Assembly (NCBI RefSeq): GCF_003086895.1
Contig: NZ_CP026004.1
Span: forward strand, 4,411,881-4,475,880
Length of the DNA stretch: 64,000 bases
Direction: 5' to 3'
Source: Stenotrophomonas sp. ESTM1D_MKCIP4_1
GTDB lineage: Bacteria > Pseudomonadota > Gammaproteobacteria > Xanthomonadales > Xanthomonadaceae
The position numbers were made by a program, and so were the translations under genes. The notes under the pieces are model-generated. The model was not told the DNA's origin and ran no database searches. It worked only from the letters and a program-made list of their open reading frames with translations. Positions 45,507 through 55,911 of the stretch are shown here, one piece after another; within the stretch, counting starts at the first letter, position 1, and every line of letters begins with the position of its first letter.

Positions 45507-46404
45507 GGGGCTGCATTCCTTCGCGCAGATGGTCGATGAATACCCGCAGCTTGGGTGCCATCTGCTCGCGCGCCGGGTAGTACAGGTGGAAGCCCGGGAA
45601 CGGCGGTTGCCAGTCCTGCAGCACGCTCTGCAGTCGCCCGACGGCAATGTCGTCGGCCACCAGTGAAGCGAAGCCCTGGGCCATGCCCAGGCCGTCGAGC
45701 ACAGCGCGATGGGCGACGCCGGCATCGTTGAATACCAGCCGGCCGCTCACCTCCACCTCCAGGTCATGGCCGTCCCGGCTGAATTCCCAGGGCATCAGCC
45801 GGCCGTTGGCCAGGCGATGCACGATGCAGGCATGACCCTGCAGATCGTGCGGCGTCCGTGGCACGCCATGGCGTTCAAAGTAGGCCGGGGTGGCCACCAC
45901 TACCTGCCGTTCGGGTGGCCCGACCGGTACCGCGATCATGCCCTGCGCGAGGGATTCGCCCAAGCGGATGCCCGCATCGAAGCCGTCGGCCACCAGGTCG
46001 GTCAGTGCCGGGTCGACGCACAGTTCCACCTGCACCTGCGGGTAGCGCGCCAGGAAATCGGGCAGCCGCGGCAGCACCATGCGGTCGGCGACGATGCGTG
46101 GGAGGGTCACCCGCAGCCGCCCGGCCGGCACCGATCGCGCGCTGTCCAGTTCGGCGAAGGCCTGGTCGATCTGATCCAGGCCACCGCGCACCCGTTGCAG
46201 GAAACGCGCGCCGTGTTCGGTCAGTGCGACCCGTCGGGTGGTCCGCTGCAGCAGGCGCACGCCCATCCGCGCTTCCAGCGCGCGCACGCTCTGCGACAAC
46301 GCCGAGGTGGACACGCCCAATGCATCGGCAGCGCGGGTGAAGCTGGCATGCTCGGCCACGTGGACGAAGGCGACCACGGCGGTCAGCGGGGCGGAGACGT
46401 CCAT
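45502..46404 (-). CDS. LysR-family transcriptional regulator next to aldo/keto reductases
   Basis: A 300-residue regulator with winged helix TAVVAFVHVAEHASFTRAAD and LGVSTSALSQSVRALEARMG, and an effector domain starting VPAGRLRVTLPRIVADRMVLP. It belongs to the large CrgA/PecT-like group that often controls oxidoreductases transcribed divergently. The 111-bp intergenic region to the aldo/keto reductase gene probably holds both promoters. The stop codon lies in a SMAG head. ATG at 46404 gives the usual length. Confidence 0.9.
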   Translation of the reverse strand: MDVSAPLTAVVAFVHVAEHASFTRAADALGVSTSALSQSVRALEARMGVRLLQRTTRRVALTEHGARFLQRVRGGLDQIDQAFAELDSARSVPAGRLRVTLPRIVADRMVLPRLPDFLARYPQVQVELCVDPALTDLVADGFDAGIRLGESLAQGMIAVPVGPPERQVVVATPAYFERHGVPRTPHDLQGHACIVHRLANGRLMPWEFSRDGHDLEVEVSGRLVFNDAGVAHRAVLDGLGMAQGFASLVADDIAVGRLQSVLQDWQPPFPGFHLYYPAREQMAPKLRVFIDHLREGMQPR

Positions 46405-46515
46405 TGTGAAGCCAACCTTCAAAGTGAGTCCGGTTGCACGCAGTTTATCCACATGATCGACAGGAGGAAGCTGGCTCCTCCGGCGGATGAACCGCCTTCG
46501 TGATGGAGACCTGCG

Positions 46516-47583
46516 ATGTCGCTCGACCACTACCGCCTTCTTGGACGCTCCGGCCTGCGCGTCAGCCCGATGGCGCTGGGTACGATGACCTTCGGTGCCG
46601 ACTGGGGCTGGGGCGCGGCCGAAGCCGAGGCCCGCCGCATCTTCGACGCCTACGTCGAACGTGGCGGCAATTTCGTCGATACGGCGAACAACTACACCAA
46701 TGGCAGCGCCGAGAGCCTGCTGGGTCGCTTCGCCCAGGGCCAGCGCGACCGTCTGGTGATCGCCAGCAAGTACACCTTGGCCACCGTGCCGGGCGACCCC
46801 AACAATGCCGGCAACCATCGCAAGAGCATGCTGCGCTCGGTGGAGGACAGCCTGCGTCGGCTTGGCACCGATTATCTGGACGTGCTCTACCTGCACGCCT
46901 GGGACGACACCACCGGTGTGGACGAAGTGATGCGTGGCTTCGACGACCTGGTGCGCAGTGGCAAGGTGCTGTACGCCGGCATATCCGACACGCCGGCCTG
47001 GCAGATCGCGCGCATGCAGACCCTGGCCGACCTGCGCGGCTGGGCCCCGCTGGTGGCCCTGCAGATCGAGTACAGCCTGATCCAGCGCAGCGTGGAACAC
47101 GAGCTGCTGCCCATGGCCGAGGCGCTGGGCCTGGGGGTGGTGGCGTGGTCGCCGCTGGGCAGCGGCGTGCTGACCGGCAAGTACAGCGCAGCGGATCTGG
47201 CCCTGGACGCGCCACTGGATGCCACGCCGGGTGGCTCGCGCCGCAATGTTGCCCTGATCAACGGTGCGTTGACCCCGCGTTCGCTGGATATCGCCGAGGA
47301 AGTGAAACAGATCGCCGAGGAACTGGCGCACTCCCCAGCGCAGGTCGCTCTGGCGTGGCTGCTGCAGCGCCCGGGCGCCGGGGCGCTGCCGATCGTCGGC
47401 GCCCGCACGCTGGCCCAGTTCGAGCACAACCTCGCCGCGCTGGAACTGCAGCTTCCGGCCGACGCGCTGGCCCGGCTGGATGCGCTCAGCGCCGTGGCCC
47501 CGTCCTTCCCGCACGACTTCCTGCAGATGCCGCTGCCGCGCATGTTGATGAGCGGCGGTACCCGCCTGCAGCCACGCGCCTGA
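46516..47583 (+). CDS. aldo/keto reductase
   Basis: A 355-residue NADPH-dependent TIM-barrel oxidoreductase. The catalytic tetrad can be located: Asp and Tyr in [11 protein letters not shown], Lys in LVIASKYT and His in VLYLHAWDD. The cofactor-binding end includes [24 protein letters not shown] lies ten bases before the ATG. It is probably induced through the divergent LysR protein and is followed after 23 bases by a second aldo/keto reductase. Substrate unknown. Confidence 0.92.
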   Translation: MSLDHYRLLGRSGLRVSPMALGTMTFGADWGWGAAEAEARRIFDAYVERGGNFVDTANNYTNGSAESLLGRFAQGQRDRLVIASKYTLATVPGDPNNAGNHRKSMLRSVEDSLRRLGTDYLDVLYLHAWDDTTGVDEVMRGFDDLVRSGKVLYAGISDTPAWQIARMQTLADLRGWAPLVALQIEYSLIQRSVEHELLPMAEALGLGVVAWSPLGSGVLTGKYSAADLALDAPLDATPGGSRRNVALINGALTPRSLDIAEEVKQIAEELAHSPAQVALAWLLQRPGAGALPIVGARTLAQFEHNLAALELQLPADALARLDALSAVAPSFPHDFLQMPLPRMLMSGGTRLQPRA

Positions 47584-47606
47584 CCCTTTTTCCTGGAGAC
47601 TTCACG

Positions 47607-48617
<1,011 letters not shown>

Positions 48618-48685
48618 GGCATCAGGGGGGGGCGCGCTATGCTGCGTTCCCCACCTGCAAGCGCAACGAACGCACGAGGACCGCC

Positions 48686-49342
48686 ATGGATGACGACACC
48701 CTGCTCGAACACAGTTGGGAAGTCCGCGAAGAGTCCCTCTACAAACAGCACTTCGGCGATACCGGCCCGGGCATCCATCCGCTGGACATGGACCTGCTGC
48801 ACGGGGTCTTCCAGCAGGAGGACATCGATCCGCGCTGGCTGCACGTGGGCGTATTCGCCTGCCCCCCACATGGCGAGCGCAGGCACTGGGTGTATGTCAG
48901 CTCGGGCCTTTCCAACGCCTGGGAAGGTGTGCACGAGGACGGCGATTCGGGTTTCGGTGTTGAGCTGCTGCTGGAAACGCGCGACGAAGCGCCGTGGGCG
49001 TTGACCACCCTGCGCTGGTTCACCGCCTACCAGCTGCTGCTGTGCCATTCGCGCATGCCGGGCGGACCCCTGGCGCCGTGGCATCGGTTGAAGCTGGGCA
49101 TGCCGGTGGACCGTGCCGACAGCGAACTGCAGGCGATGGTGTTCATTCCCTCGCCGCATTTCCCCGGCCCCCAACAGCTGCCCTCTGGCCGCTTCGATTT
49201 CCTGCAGCTGCTGCCGCTGACCCTGGACGAGCATGCGTTCGGTCGCGAACACGACTTTGAAACGGTGCTGGCGCAGCTGACTGCGGCGGGCGCCGCGCCG
49301 GTGGTCGACCCGGAGCGCCGCGGCATCGCGTTGACGCCGTAG
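48686..49342 (+). CDS. suppressor-of-fused (SUFU) domain protein
   Basis: A 218-residue soluble protein. The central HWVYVSSGLSNAWEG followed by GFGVELLLETRDEAPWAL matches the SUFU fold found in many bacteria. In animals the fold binds Gli factors; in bacteria its role is unclear, and some members act as immunity proteins against contact-dependent toxins. No toxin gene is adjacent, so I do not assign that role. GAGGA is placed well before the ATG at 48686. The TAG stop is part of a SMAG head. Confidence 0.8.
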   Translation: MDDDTLLEHSWEVREESLYKQHFGDTGPGIHPLDMDLLHGVFQQEDIDPRWLHVGVFACPPHGERRHWVYVSSGLSNAWEGVHEDGDSGFGVELLLETRDEAPWALTTLRWFTAYQLLLCHSRMPGGPLAPWHRLKLGMPVDRADSELQAMVFIPSPHFPGPQQLPSGRFDFLQLLPLTLDEHAFGREHDFETVLAQLTAAGAAPVVDPERRGIALTP

Positions 49343-49365
49343 CGTCGAGCAAGCTCGACTCTACC
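49339..49365. repeat. SMAG element overlapping the SUFU-gene stop
   Basis: GTAGCGTCGAGCAAGCTCGA, with CTAC on the other side. The plus-strand TAG at 49340-49342 is the stop codon of the SUFU gene. The rest of the gap before 49513 holds a small hairpin near 49473-49500 (GGGGACTTG with CAAGTC) and nothing else I can name. Confidence 0.8.
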
Positions 49366-49512
49366 GGGTACGCGGTTTATGCCGATTCCGTCACCCTGGT
49401 CGGGGCGCAGCGCGCGCCCTGACGGGTATGACCCTCGCCAGTGGTAATGCTGCGCTGCGTTCGGTCACACTCGGGGACTTGTCGTTCCAAGTCATCCCCT
49501 TCCGAGGCCCGC

Positions 49513-50940
49513 ATGTCCCTGCTCCGGCGAAAGTCGCTCGATTCCGTCACTGTCCATGAAGCCGGCCGCCGCCTGGTGCCGACCCTCAGCTGGCCACACC
49601 TGATCGCACTGGGCATCGGCGCCATTGTCGGCACCGGCATCTACACGCTCATCGGTGTCGGCGCCAACCTGGCCGGCCCGGCGGTGCTGATCTCCTTCGC
49701 CATCGCTGGCGCGGTCTGCGCCTGCGCAGCCCTGTCCTACGCCGAGCTGTCCACGATGATGCCGGCCGCCGGCAGCGCCTACACCTACAGCTACAGCGCA
49801 CTGGGCGAGGTATTTGCCTGGGTGGTGGGCTGGAGCCTGATCCTTGAGTACTCGCTGGTGGTCAGTACGGTGGCGGTGGGCTGGTCCGGCTATTTCGTCG
49901 GCTTCCTCGAATGGGCGCATACGCAGTTCGGCTGGAACATCACCCTGCCGGCTGCACTCGCTGCCGGCCCGCATGTCGCCGGTGGCTTCATCAACCTGCC
50001 GGCCATCATCATCACCTGGCTGGTGGCACTGATGCTGATGGCGGGCACCAAGGAAAGCGCCACCCTCAACGCGATCCTGGTGGTCTTCAAGCTGATCGCG
50101 CTGGCGATCTTCGTGGCCGTGGCCCTGCCCGCCTTCGACAGCGCCAACCTGCAGCCGTTCATGCCGTATGGCTTTGCCAAGTCGATCGGTCCGGACGGGG
50201 TCGAGCACGGCGTGATGGCGGCAGCGGCGATCATCTTCTTCGCCTTCTACGGCTTCGACGCGATTTCCACCGCAGCCGAAGAAACCAAGAACCCGGGCCG
50301 TGACCTGTCCATCGGCATCATCGGTTCGATGATCGGCTGCACCATCGTCTACGTGCTGGTGGCGCTGGCCGCAGTGGGTGCGATGAGCTACGCCGTGTTC
50401 GGCCACAGCGCCGAGCCGCTGGCCCTGATCATGCGCCAGCTCGGCCATCCGACCGCCGCCATGGTGATCGGCGTGATCGCGATCATCGCCCTGCCCACCG
50501 TGCTGTTGGCCTTCCTCTACGGGCAAAGCCGCATCTTCTTCGTGATGAGCCGCGACGGCCTGCTGCCGCGTGGCCTGTCCAAGGTCAACGCCCGCACTGG
50601 CACGCCGGTGGCGACCACGCTGTTCACTGCCGTGGTGGTGTCGGCACTGGCCGGCGTGGCCCGCCTGGACGAGATCGCCGCACTGGCCAATGCCGGCACC
50701 CTGGCCGCGTTCACCGCCGTGGGCATCTGCCTGGTGGTACTGCGCCTGCGCGAACCGGACCGTGCGCGCACCTTCCGCACGCCGGTGGCCTTCGTGGTCG
50801 GCCCGCTGGCCGCGCTGGGCTGCATCTACCTGTTCATCAGCCTGCCGCACACCACCCAGCTGTACTTCCTGGTGTGGAACGTGGTCGGCCTGGTGCTGTA
50901 CTTCCTGTACAGCCGCCGCAATGCACTGATCGCGAAATAA
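49513..50940 (+). CDS. APC-superfamily amino acid permease
   Basis: A 475-residue transporter with twelve predicted membrane segments. The first helix has IALGIGAIVGTGIYTLIGV, the substrate-binding GxG kink of APC transporters. YAELSTMMPAAGSAYTYSY, the helix with FYGFDAISTAAEETKNPGRD and FLYGQSRIFFVMSRDGLLP are hallmarks of the cationic amino acid transporter (CAT/YfnA) branch. The substrate is therefore likely arginine, lysine or a related amino acid, but this is inference. ATG at 49513; the frame further upstream includes an intergenic hairpin and was excluded. Confidence 0.9.
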   Translation: MSLLRRKSLDSVTVHEAGRRLVPTLSWPHLIALGIGAIVGTGIYTLIGVGANLAGPAVLISFAIAGAVCACAALSYAELSTMMPAAGSAYTYSYSALGEVFAWVVGWSLILEYSLVVSTVAVGWSGYFVGFLEWAHTQFGWNITLPAALAAGPHVAGGFINLPAIIITWLVALMLMAGTKESATLNAILVVFKLIALAIFVAVALPAFDSANLQPFMPYGFAKSIGPDGVEHGVMAAAAIIFFAFYGFDAISTAAEETKNPGRDLSIGIIGSMIGCTIVYVLVALAAVGAMSYAVFGHSAEPLALIMRQLGHPTAAMVIGVIAIIALPTVLLAFLYGQSRIFFVMSRDGLLPRGLSKVNARTGTPVATTLFTAVVVSALAGVARLDEIAALANAGTLAAFTAVGICLVVLRLREPDRARTFRTPVAFVVGPLAALGCIYLFISLPHTTQLYFLVWNVVGLVLYFLYSRRNALIAK

Positions 50941-50952
50941 TCTGATCACCGG

Positions 50953-51086
50953 GCATGCCGGCCAGCGGCCGGCATTACCGCAGGGCGGTCAGCCGCCCAG
51001 CTTTCGCATCACCGGTGGTGCCGGCCGCTGGCCGGCAATGCGCAACCTGTTGATCCGGGCGATGCCGGCCAGCGGCCGGCACTACC
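50953..51086. repeat. triple SMAG cluster
   Basis: Three CCGG-type palindromes follow each other: minus at 50953-50979, plus at 51014-51041, minus at 51061-51086. Together they separate the convergent permease and dipeptidase genes. Heads vary (GTAA, GTGG-like, GTAG), showing drift among neighbours. Confidence 0.85.
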
Positions 51087-51096
51087 GCAGGGCGCT

Positions 51097-52338
51097 TCAC
51101 CGGCCCTGCTTTGCCGCGTACTCCTGCGCCTGGCGCATCACCCGCAGCAGGTTGCCGCCCCAGATGGCGGTGATCTGCTGCTCGTTGTAGCCCTTGCGCA
51201 GCAGCCATGCGGTGATCTTCGGCAGCTGGCTGACATCGGGCAGATCGCTCAGCCCACCGCCACCATCCCAGTCCAGACCGATGCCCACGTGCTCGGGACC
51301 GACCACGGTGAGGATGTGCTCGAAGTGGGCGAAGAAGTCATCCAGGCTGGCATGGCGTACCGGGTGTTCGTGGTCCAGCGCCTGCTCGGCCTGCTGCAGG
51401 GCCACGCCCTGGGCGATGGTCATGCCTTCCCAGCTGCCCAGCTTCCTGCTCAGCGCCTCCTCGGCCTGCTTCCGTTCGGGCGTTTTGCCGGTGTCGATCA
51501 GGTAACCGCCATAGGCGTTCACCTGGATCACGCCGCCCGCCTTGGCCAGCGCGCGCAGGCGCGCATCGTCCAGGTTGCGTGGGTGGTTGTAGACCGCCTT
51601 GGCCGAACTGTGCGACAGCACGAACGGCACCGGCATCATCGCCAGCAGATCATCGAACACGGCATCGGAGGCGTGCGACTGGTCAATGACGATGCCCAGC
51701 TTCACCGCAGCCCGCACCAGATCCTTGCCTGCCGGGCTCAGGCCATTCCATTCGGGGCCTTTGGGGTCGGTGGCCGAATCGGCGAATTCGTTGTTGGCAA
51801 AATGCACCGTGCTGAGCAGGCGCAGGCCAGCGCGATGGTAGAACGAGAGCAGGCTGGGGTCTTCCACCAGCGGGCTGGCGTTTTCCATGCTGATGTAGAC
51901 CACGCGCTTGCCGGCAGCCTTGATCCGCGCCGCATCATCGGCGGTCAGCGCAAGCGCAAAGCGCTCGGGGTTGGCGGCCAGCATCTGGCGGATCTCCAGC
52001 AGGCGCTGCAGGCCGTGGTCGCGCTCGGCCAGGTGCGCCGTTGCACTGCGATCGCCCTGGTCGGTGTAGATCGCCCAGAAACCGCCGTCCAGCGCGCCTT
52101 CCACCATGCGCGGGTAGTCCACCTGCGAAAGCGCGTTGTGCGCGTGGCGTTGTTCGATGTCGAAGCCGGCGCGGCCGAAGTTGGCCGGCGTATCCAGGTG
52201 GCTGTCCAGGGTCAGCAGCCGCTGCTGCAGCGCCTTGGCGCGGGCCAGTTCCTGCGCGCTGAACTCGATGGCGTGGGCGGACAGCGGCGCGCACAGCGCC
52301 AATGCAAGCACGACGGACAGCTGACGCAACGATGGCAT
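51097..52338 (-). CDS. exported M19-family (renal-type) dipeptidase
   Basis: A 413-residue zinc dipeptidase with a cleaved signal peptide (LSVVLALALCAPLSAHA). The binuclear zinc site is visible: His-x-Asp in LDSHLDT (about 47-49), Glu in VVYISMENA (about 152), His in VIDQSHAS and in VLSHSSAKAV, and Asp in VGIGLDWDGGGG. It would hydrolyse dipeptides in the periplasm, including D-amino-acid dipeptides in some members. The C terminus ITAIWGGNLLRV is the conserved family end. It is transcribed towards the amino acid permease. Confidence 0.92.
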   Translation of the reverse strand: MPSLRQLSVVLALALCAPLSAHAIEFSAQELARAKALQQRLLTLDSHLDTPANFGRAGFDIEQRHAHNALSQVDYPRMVEGALDGGFWAIYTDQGDRSATAHLAERDHGLQRLLEIRQMLAANPERFALALTADDAARIKAAGKRVVYISMENASPLVEDPSLLSFYHRAGLRLLSTVHFANNEFADSATDPKGPEWNGLSPAGKDLVRAAVKLGIVIDQSHASDAVFDDLLAMMPVPFVLSHSSAKAVYNHPRNLDDARLRALAKAGGVIQVNAYGGYLIDTGKTPERKQAEEALSRKLGSWEGMTIAQGVALQQAEQALDHEHPVRHASLDDFFAHFEHILTVVGPEHVGIGLDWDGGGGLSDLPDVSQLPKITAWLLRKGYNEQQITAIWGGNLLRVMRQAQEYAAKQGR

Positions 52339-52392
52339 GGGCTCTCACCGGTAAGGGAAGAGCCCGACCATAGCGTCGTGGCCCCGCATTGG

Positions 52393-52415
52393 GTAGCGCC
52401 GGGCCACGCCCGGCG
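52393..52415 (+). repeat. SMAG element
   Basis: GTAGCGCCGGGCCACGCCCG with a CGCCGGGC stem, in the 199-bp gap between the dipeptidase and rlmI. I see no gene in the rest of the gap. Confidence 0.8.
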
Positions 52416-52537
52416 GATCTTCGCCGAGCATGAATCCTTTTCACGGCCCGGCGGCCAGTCTCCCGCGCATTGCGATGCGCTCAAAACAAATGGCGCCCCA
52501 TTGTTCAGGTGGCGCGGCTCGGCTCTACAGGTTGAAA

Positions 52538-53707
52538 TCAATCAACCACGCGGCAGAACACGGCCTTCAGGTAGCGCGATTCCTGCACATGGGCCATGAA
52601 CGGATGGTCCGGACCGGCACCCGCCACCTTCAGGATCTGGATCGTACGGCCGGAGAAATAGGCCGCGCGGCGCAGCATGTCCAGGAACTGATCCTCGGCC
52701 ACCAGGCCGGTGCACGAGAACGTGGCAAACAGGCCGCCCGGCTTGACCACGCCCAGCGCCAGCTTGTTCATGTCCAGGTACTTCTTCAGCGCGGTGATCA
52801 CCTGGTCGCGGTCGCGGGTCATCTTCGCCGGGTCCAGGATCACCACGTCGTACTGTTCACCGCGGTTGGCGGCATCGCGCAGCCACGGGAAGATATCGGA
52901 CTGGATGAACTTCGGGCGCACGTTGTTCAGGCGCGAATTGCCCTTGGCGATCTGGATGACGTCTTCATCGATGTCGATGCCGACCACTTCCGAAGCGCCA
53001 CGTGCCGCCGCGTACACGGCGAAACCGCCGGTGTTGCAGCACAGGTCGAGCACGCTCTTGCCTTCCACCTGCTGGCTCAGCCACTCGCGGTTTTCGCGCT
53101 GGTCGGCGAAGAAGCCGGTCTTGTGCGCACCGGCCGGGTCGGCGCGGAACTTGATGCCGTACTCGGTGATCACCGACGCTTCGGTGGTGGTGTTGCCGTG
53201 GAAGTCGAAGCTTTCCTGCTTCTGCACGTGTTCGTCGGCGAAGCTGTGGAAACGGCAGCCCGGGAACTGTTCGCGCAGGGCGTCGTAGATCCACTCGCGG
53301 TGGCGGAACATGCCGGCAGCGAAGAACTCGACCACCACCAGGTCGCCGTAGCGGTCCACCACCAGGCCGGACAGGCCGTCGCCTTCGCTGTGCACCACGC
53401 GCCAGGCGTCGGACACCGCATCGAGCTTCAGCACGCCGCGGCGCAGTTCGACCGCCTGGGCGATTTTGCGCGAGAACCAGCCGGCATCGACCGGCACGTT
53501 CTGGTCGGTTTCGAGAATGCGCACGGCGATGCGCGAGTGCCCGTTGTAGAAGCCACGGCCGATGAACTCGCCATCGATACCGACCACGTCGACGATGGAA
53601 CCGGGCTTGGGCCGGACGGTCGGCTTCTCGACCAGTTTCTGGAAGATCCACGGGTGGCTGGAGCGCCACGCGTTCTTGAGGCGGACAACGGGAAGGGGGG
53701 TATTCAT
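52538..53707 (-). CDS. rlmI: 23S rRNA cytosine-5 methyltransferase, RlmI family
   Basis: A 389-residue SAM-dependent methyltransferase. The N-terminal PUA-like domain starts VVRLKNAWRSSHPWIFQKLV. The Rossmann domain has motif I VLDLCCNTGGFAVYAAARGA, VVGIDIDEDVI, motif IV VVILDPAKMTRDR and the catalytic-Cys region FATFSCTGLV. E. coli RlmI makes m5C1962 in 23S rRNA. It is a stand-alone minus-strand gene, with paired palindromes behind its start. Confidence 0.9.
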   Translation of the reverse strand: MNTPLPVVRLKNAWRSSHPWIFQKLVEKPTVRPKPGSIVDVVGIDGEFIGRGFYNGHSRIAVRILETDQNVPVDAGWFSRKIAQAVELRRGVLKLDAVSDAWRVVHSEGDGLSGLVVDRYGDLVVVEFFAAGMFRHREWIYDALREQFPGCRFHSFADEHVQKQESFDFHGNTTTEASVITEYGIKFRADPAGAHKTGFFADQRENREWLSQQVEGKSVLDLCCNTGGFAVYAAARGASEVVGIDIDEDVIQIAKGNSRLNNVRPKFIQSDIFPWLRDAANRGEQYDVVILDPAKMTRDRDQVITALKKYLDMNKLALGVVKPGGLFATFSCTGLVAEDQFLDMLRRAAYFSGRTIQILKVAGAGPDHPFMAHVQESRYLKAVFCRVVD

Positions 53708-53730
53708 CGGCCTATTGTAAACCGGCCGCC

Positions 53731-53809
53731 GGGGTCAGATCCCCGCAGGGGCTCTGACCCCTTGGTCGATGGCGGTGTGGGGTCGGAGCCCCTGCGGGGG
53801 TCCGACCCC
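53731..53809. repeat. two GGGGTC...GACCCC palindromes in opposite orientation
   Basis: Copies at 53731-53761 (GGGGTCAGATCCCCGCAGGG) and 53779-53809 (GGGGTCGGAGCCCCTGCGGG) are inverted relative to each other. They lie between the divergent rlmI start and the riboswitch, and could shield one transcript from the other. Confidence 0.85.
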
Positions 53810-53860
53810 GCCGCCCCCCCCATTTGACGGCGGACCGGCCAGGCCGCAGAATCGGCGCCA

Positions 53861-54000
53861 GAAGGGGAGTAGCTCCCAGACGTTGTCGCCGTCAATTCGA
53901 GCCCGCAGGCTCCGGTGCAACGGCAATCCCACCCGCGTGGGGTTGCGAGCGAGACCTTCGCCGTACTGGCGAAGCTCTGTCCCTGGATCCCCCTCCCGAT
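53861..54000 (+). promoter_or_regulatory. yybP-ykoY manganese riboswitch
   Basis: The leader begins GAAGGGGAGTAGCTCCC, the hallmark of yybP-ykoY RNAs, continues with GTCGCCGTCAATTCG, and has the second conserved loop GCGAGCGAGACCTTCGCC. The closing strand CCCCCTCCC (about 53990-53997) pairs with the initial GGGGAG. Known members bind Mn2+ and turn on manganese exporters; TerC/Alx genes are common targets. The gene starts about 60 bases after the aptamer, so control could be at translation. Confidence 0.93.
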
Positions 54001-54059
54001 CCTCCGTTGCAGATCCTCGCCGTCCGGCCTGGCATTCATCTTTCCAACGGATATTCCCA

Positions 54060-55022
54060 ATGCAGACGATCGGTAATGTGTGGATGTGGGGCGGCTTCGT
54101 GGCGGTGGTCATCATCGCCCTGCTTGTCGACCTGGTGTTGATGCGTCACGGCGGACCGCACAAGGTCACCTTCAAGGAAGCCCTGTGGTGGTCCATCGGC
54201 TGGGTCGCGCTGGCCCTGCTCTTCAATGCGGGCCTGTGGTTCTACCTCAGCGAGACCGCGGGCCAGGTCGTGGCCAACAAGGTCGGCCTGGAATTCCTGA
54301 CCGGCTACCTGGTCGAGAAGGCCCTGGCGGTGGACAACATCTTTGTCTTCCTGATGATCATGAGCTACTTCGCGGTGCCGGAGGAACAGCGCCAGAAGGT
54401 GCTGATCATCGGCATCCTGGGTGCGATCGTGCTGCGTACGATCATGATTTTCGCCGGCAGCGTGCTGATCAGCCAGTTCCATTGGCTGCTCTACGTGTTT
54501 GGCGCCTTCCTGCTCTTCACCGGCTGGAAGATGTGGTTCGCCGCCGGCCAGGAACCCGACCTGGAGACCAACCCGGCCCTGCGCTGGATGCGCAAGCACC
54601 TGCGCCTTCTGCCCGGCTATGAAGGCAATGCGCTGAGCGTGAAGCGCGACGGCGTGCGCTGGTTCACCCCGCTGTTCGCGGTGCTGATCCTGATCGCGGT
54701 GACCGACGTGATCTTCGCGGTGGACAGCATCCCGGCCATCTTCGCCATCACCACCGACCCGTTCATCGTGCTGACCTCCAACGTCTTCGCGGTGCTGGGC
54801 CTGCGTGCGATGTTCTTCCTGCTGGCTGGCATGGCCGACCGCTTCCACCTGCTGCCGTACGGCCTTGCGCTGGTGCTGGGCTTCATCGGCATCAAGATGA
54901 TGATCATCGACCTGTTCAAGATCCCGACCCCGGTGTCGCTGGGCGTGGTCGCAGCGATCATCGCCGCGACCGTGGTGCTCAGCCTGAAGTACCCGCCGAA
55001 GGAAGACGCCGGCCAGGCGTGA
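54060..55022 (+). CDS. TerC/Alx-family membrane protein (probable Mn2+ exporter)
   Basis: A 320-residue integral membrane protein with about nine hydrophobic segments and the TerC hallmarks FLTGYLVEKALAVDNIFVFL and AVTDVIFAVDSIPAIFAIT, each with the conserved acidic residues likely to bind metal. Family members Alx and MeeF export manganese and protect proteins during metalation. Position behind a manganese riboswitch supports that role. ATG at 54060; the open frame further upstream runs through the riboswitch and is not coding. Confidence 0.93.
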   Translation: MQTIGNVWMWGGFVAVVIIALLVDLVLMRHGGPHKVTFKEALWWSIGWVALALLFNAGLWFYLSETAGQVVANKVGLEFLTGYLVEKALAVDNIFVFLMIMSYFAVPEEQRQKVLIIGILGAIVLRTIMIFAGSVLISQFHWLLYVFGAFLLFTGWKMWFAAGQEPDLETNPALRWMRKHLRLLPGYEGNALSVKRDGVRWFTPLFAVLILIAVTDVIFAVDSIPAIFAITTDPFIVLTSNVFAVLGLRAMFFLLAGMADRFHLLPYGLALVLGFIGIKMMIIDLFKIPTPVSLGVVAAIIAATVVLSLKYPPKEDAGQA

Positions 55023-55129
55023 GCCTGACCGGTCCGCAGCGCGCGGCCGATGGGATTGTCCCGTCGGCCGTGCCGACTCTCCCGCAGCGGTGGCCTTGGT
55101 TTCGCGCCGGCCACCGCCATTGCTGAGGT

Positions 55130-55900
55130 ATGGACAACAACACGCCCCTGCCCGCCGGTGACGTGCCGGCCCCCCGCAACGACCGCATGCGCATCCTGCG
55201 GGCGTTCAATGTCAGCCTGGCCGCCGTGCTGGTGCTGGTGGCCGTGTTCGCCCTGCAGGGCAGCTTCGACTGGCGGCCCTGGGCCGTGGCGCCGTTGGAA
55301 GCCAAGGGCCTGCTGGGCCTGATCGGCGGGCCGATGCTGCACGCTTCGGTCGAGCACATCGCCGCCAATGGCTTTGCAATCCTGATCCTGGGCACTCTGG
55401 CCGGCAGCGTGTACCCGAAGGCCACCGTGCGTGCCCTGCCCCTGCTGTGGCTGGGTTCGGGCATCGGCGCGTGGATGCTGGGCAACCCCGGCAGCGTGCA
55501 CCTGGGCGCCAGCGGCGTCACCCACGGCCTGATGTTCCTGCTGGCCAGCCTGGGCCTGCTGCGCCGCGACCGCGCGGCCATTGCCACCGGCCTGATCGGC
55601 ATGCTGTTCTACGGCGGCATGCTGATGACCATCCTGCCGCATGCCGACGGCGTGTCCTGGCAATCGCACATGGGCGGCGCCTTCGCCGGCATCATTGCCG
55701 CGCTGCTGTTCCGCAATGCCGACCCGATGGCGCCGCGCCCGCACTACAGCTGGGAGGACGAGGATGAAGATGTCCAGCCGTTGGCCGACGACGAGCTTGA
55801 GCCGCCTTCGCCGCGCCGCGTGCCGGTGCTGTGGCAGCCCCGCGAGGGGCAGGATTACGTGGTGATCCCGTTCCGCCGGCCGGACGAGCCGCGCGGTTGA
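55130..55900 (+). CDS. rhomboid-family intramembrane serine protease
   Basis: A 256-residue membrane protein with six hydrophobic segments. The catalytic dyad is Ser about 128 in HLGASGVTHGLMF and His about 180 in SWQSHMGGAFAG; His about 76 and Asn about 80 in VEHIAANGFA complete the oxyanion region. The C-terminal 60 residues are cytoplasmic and acidic, ending YVVIPFRRPDEPRG. Natural substrates are unknown. It follows terC by 107 bases on the same strand and may be co-transcribed. Confidence 0.9.
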   Translation: MDNNTPLPAGDVPAPRNDRMRILRAFNVSLAAVLVLVAVFALQGSFDWRPWAVAPLEAKGLLGLIGGPMLHASVEHIAANGFAILILGTLAGSVYPKATVRALPLLWLGSGIGAWMLGNPGSVHLGASGVTHGLMFLLASLGLLRRDRAAIATGLIGMLFYGGMLMTILPHADGVSWQSHMGGAFAGIIAALLFRNADPMAPRPHYSWEDEDEDVQPLADDELEPPSPRRVPVLWQPREGQDYVVIPFRRPDEPRG

Positions 55901-55911
55901 AAGCTCGCGTC

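Noticed and set aside
48686..49342. Interpretation of the SUFU gene as an immunity gene of a toxin system
   Set aside because: No toxin, secretion or Rhs-type gene is adjacent; the neighbours are reductases and a permease.
53769..54059. Upstream extension of the TerC frame
   Set aside because: It passes through a palindrome and the manganese riboswitch; homology begins at the ATG at 54060.
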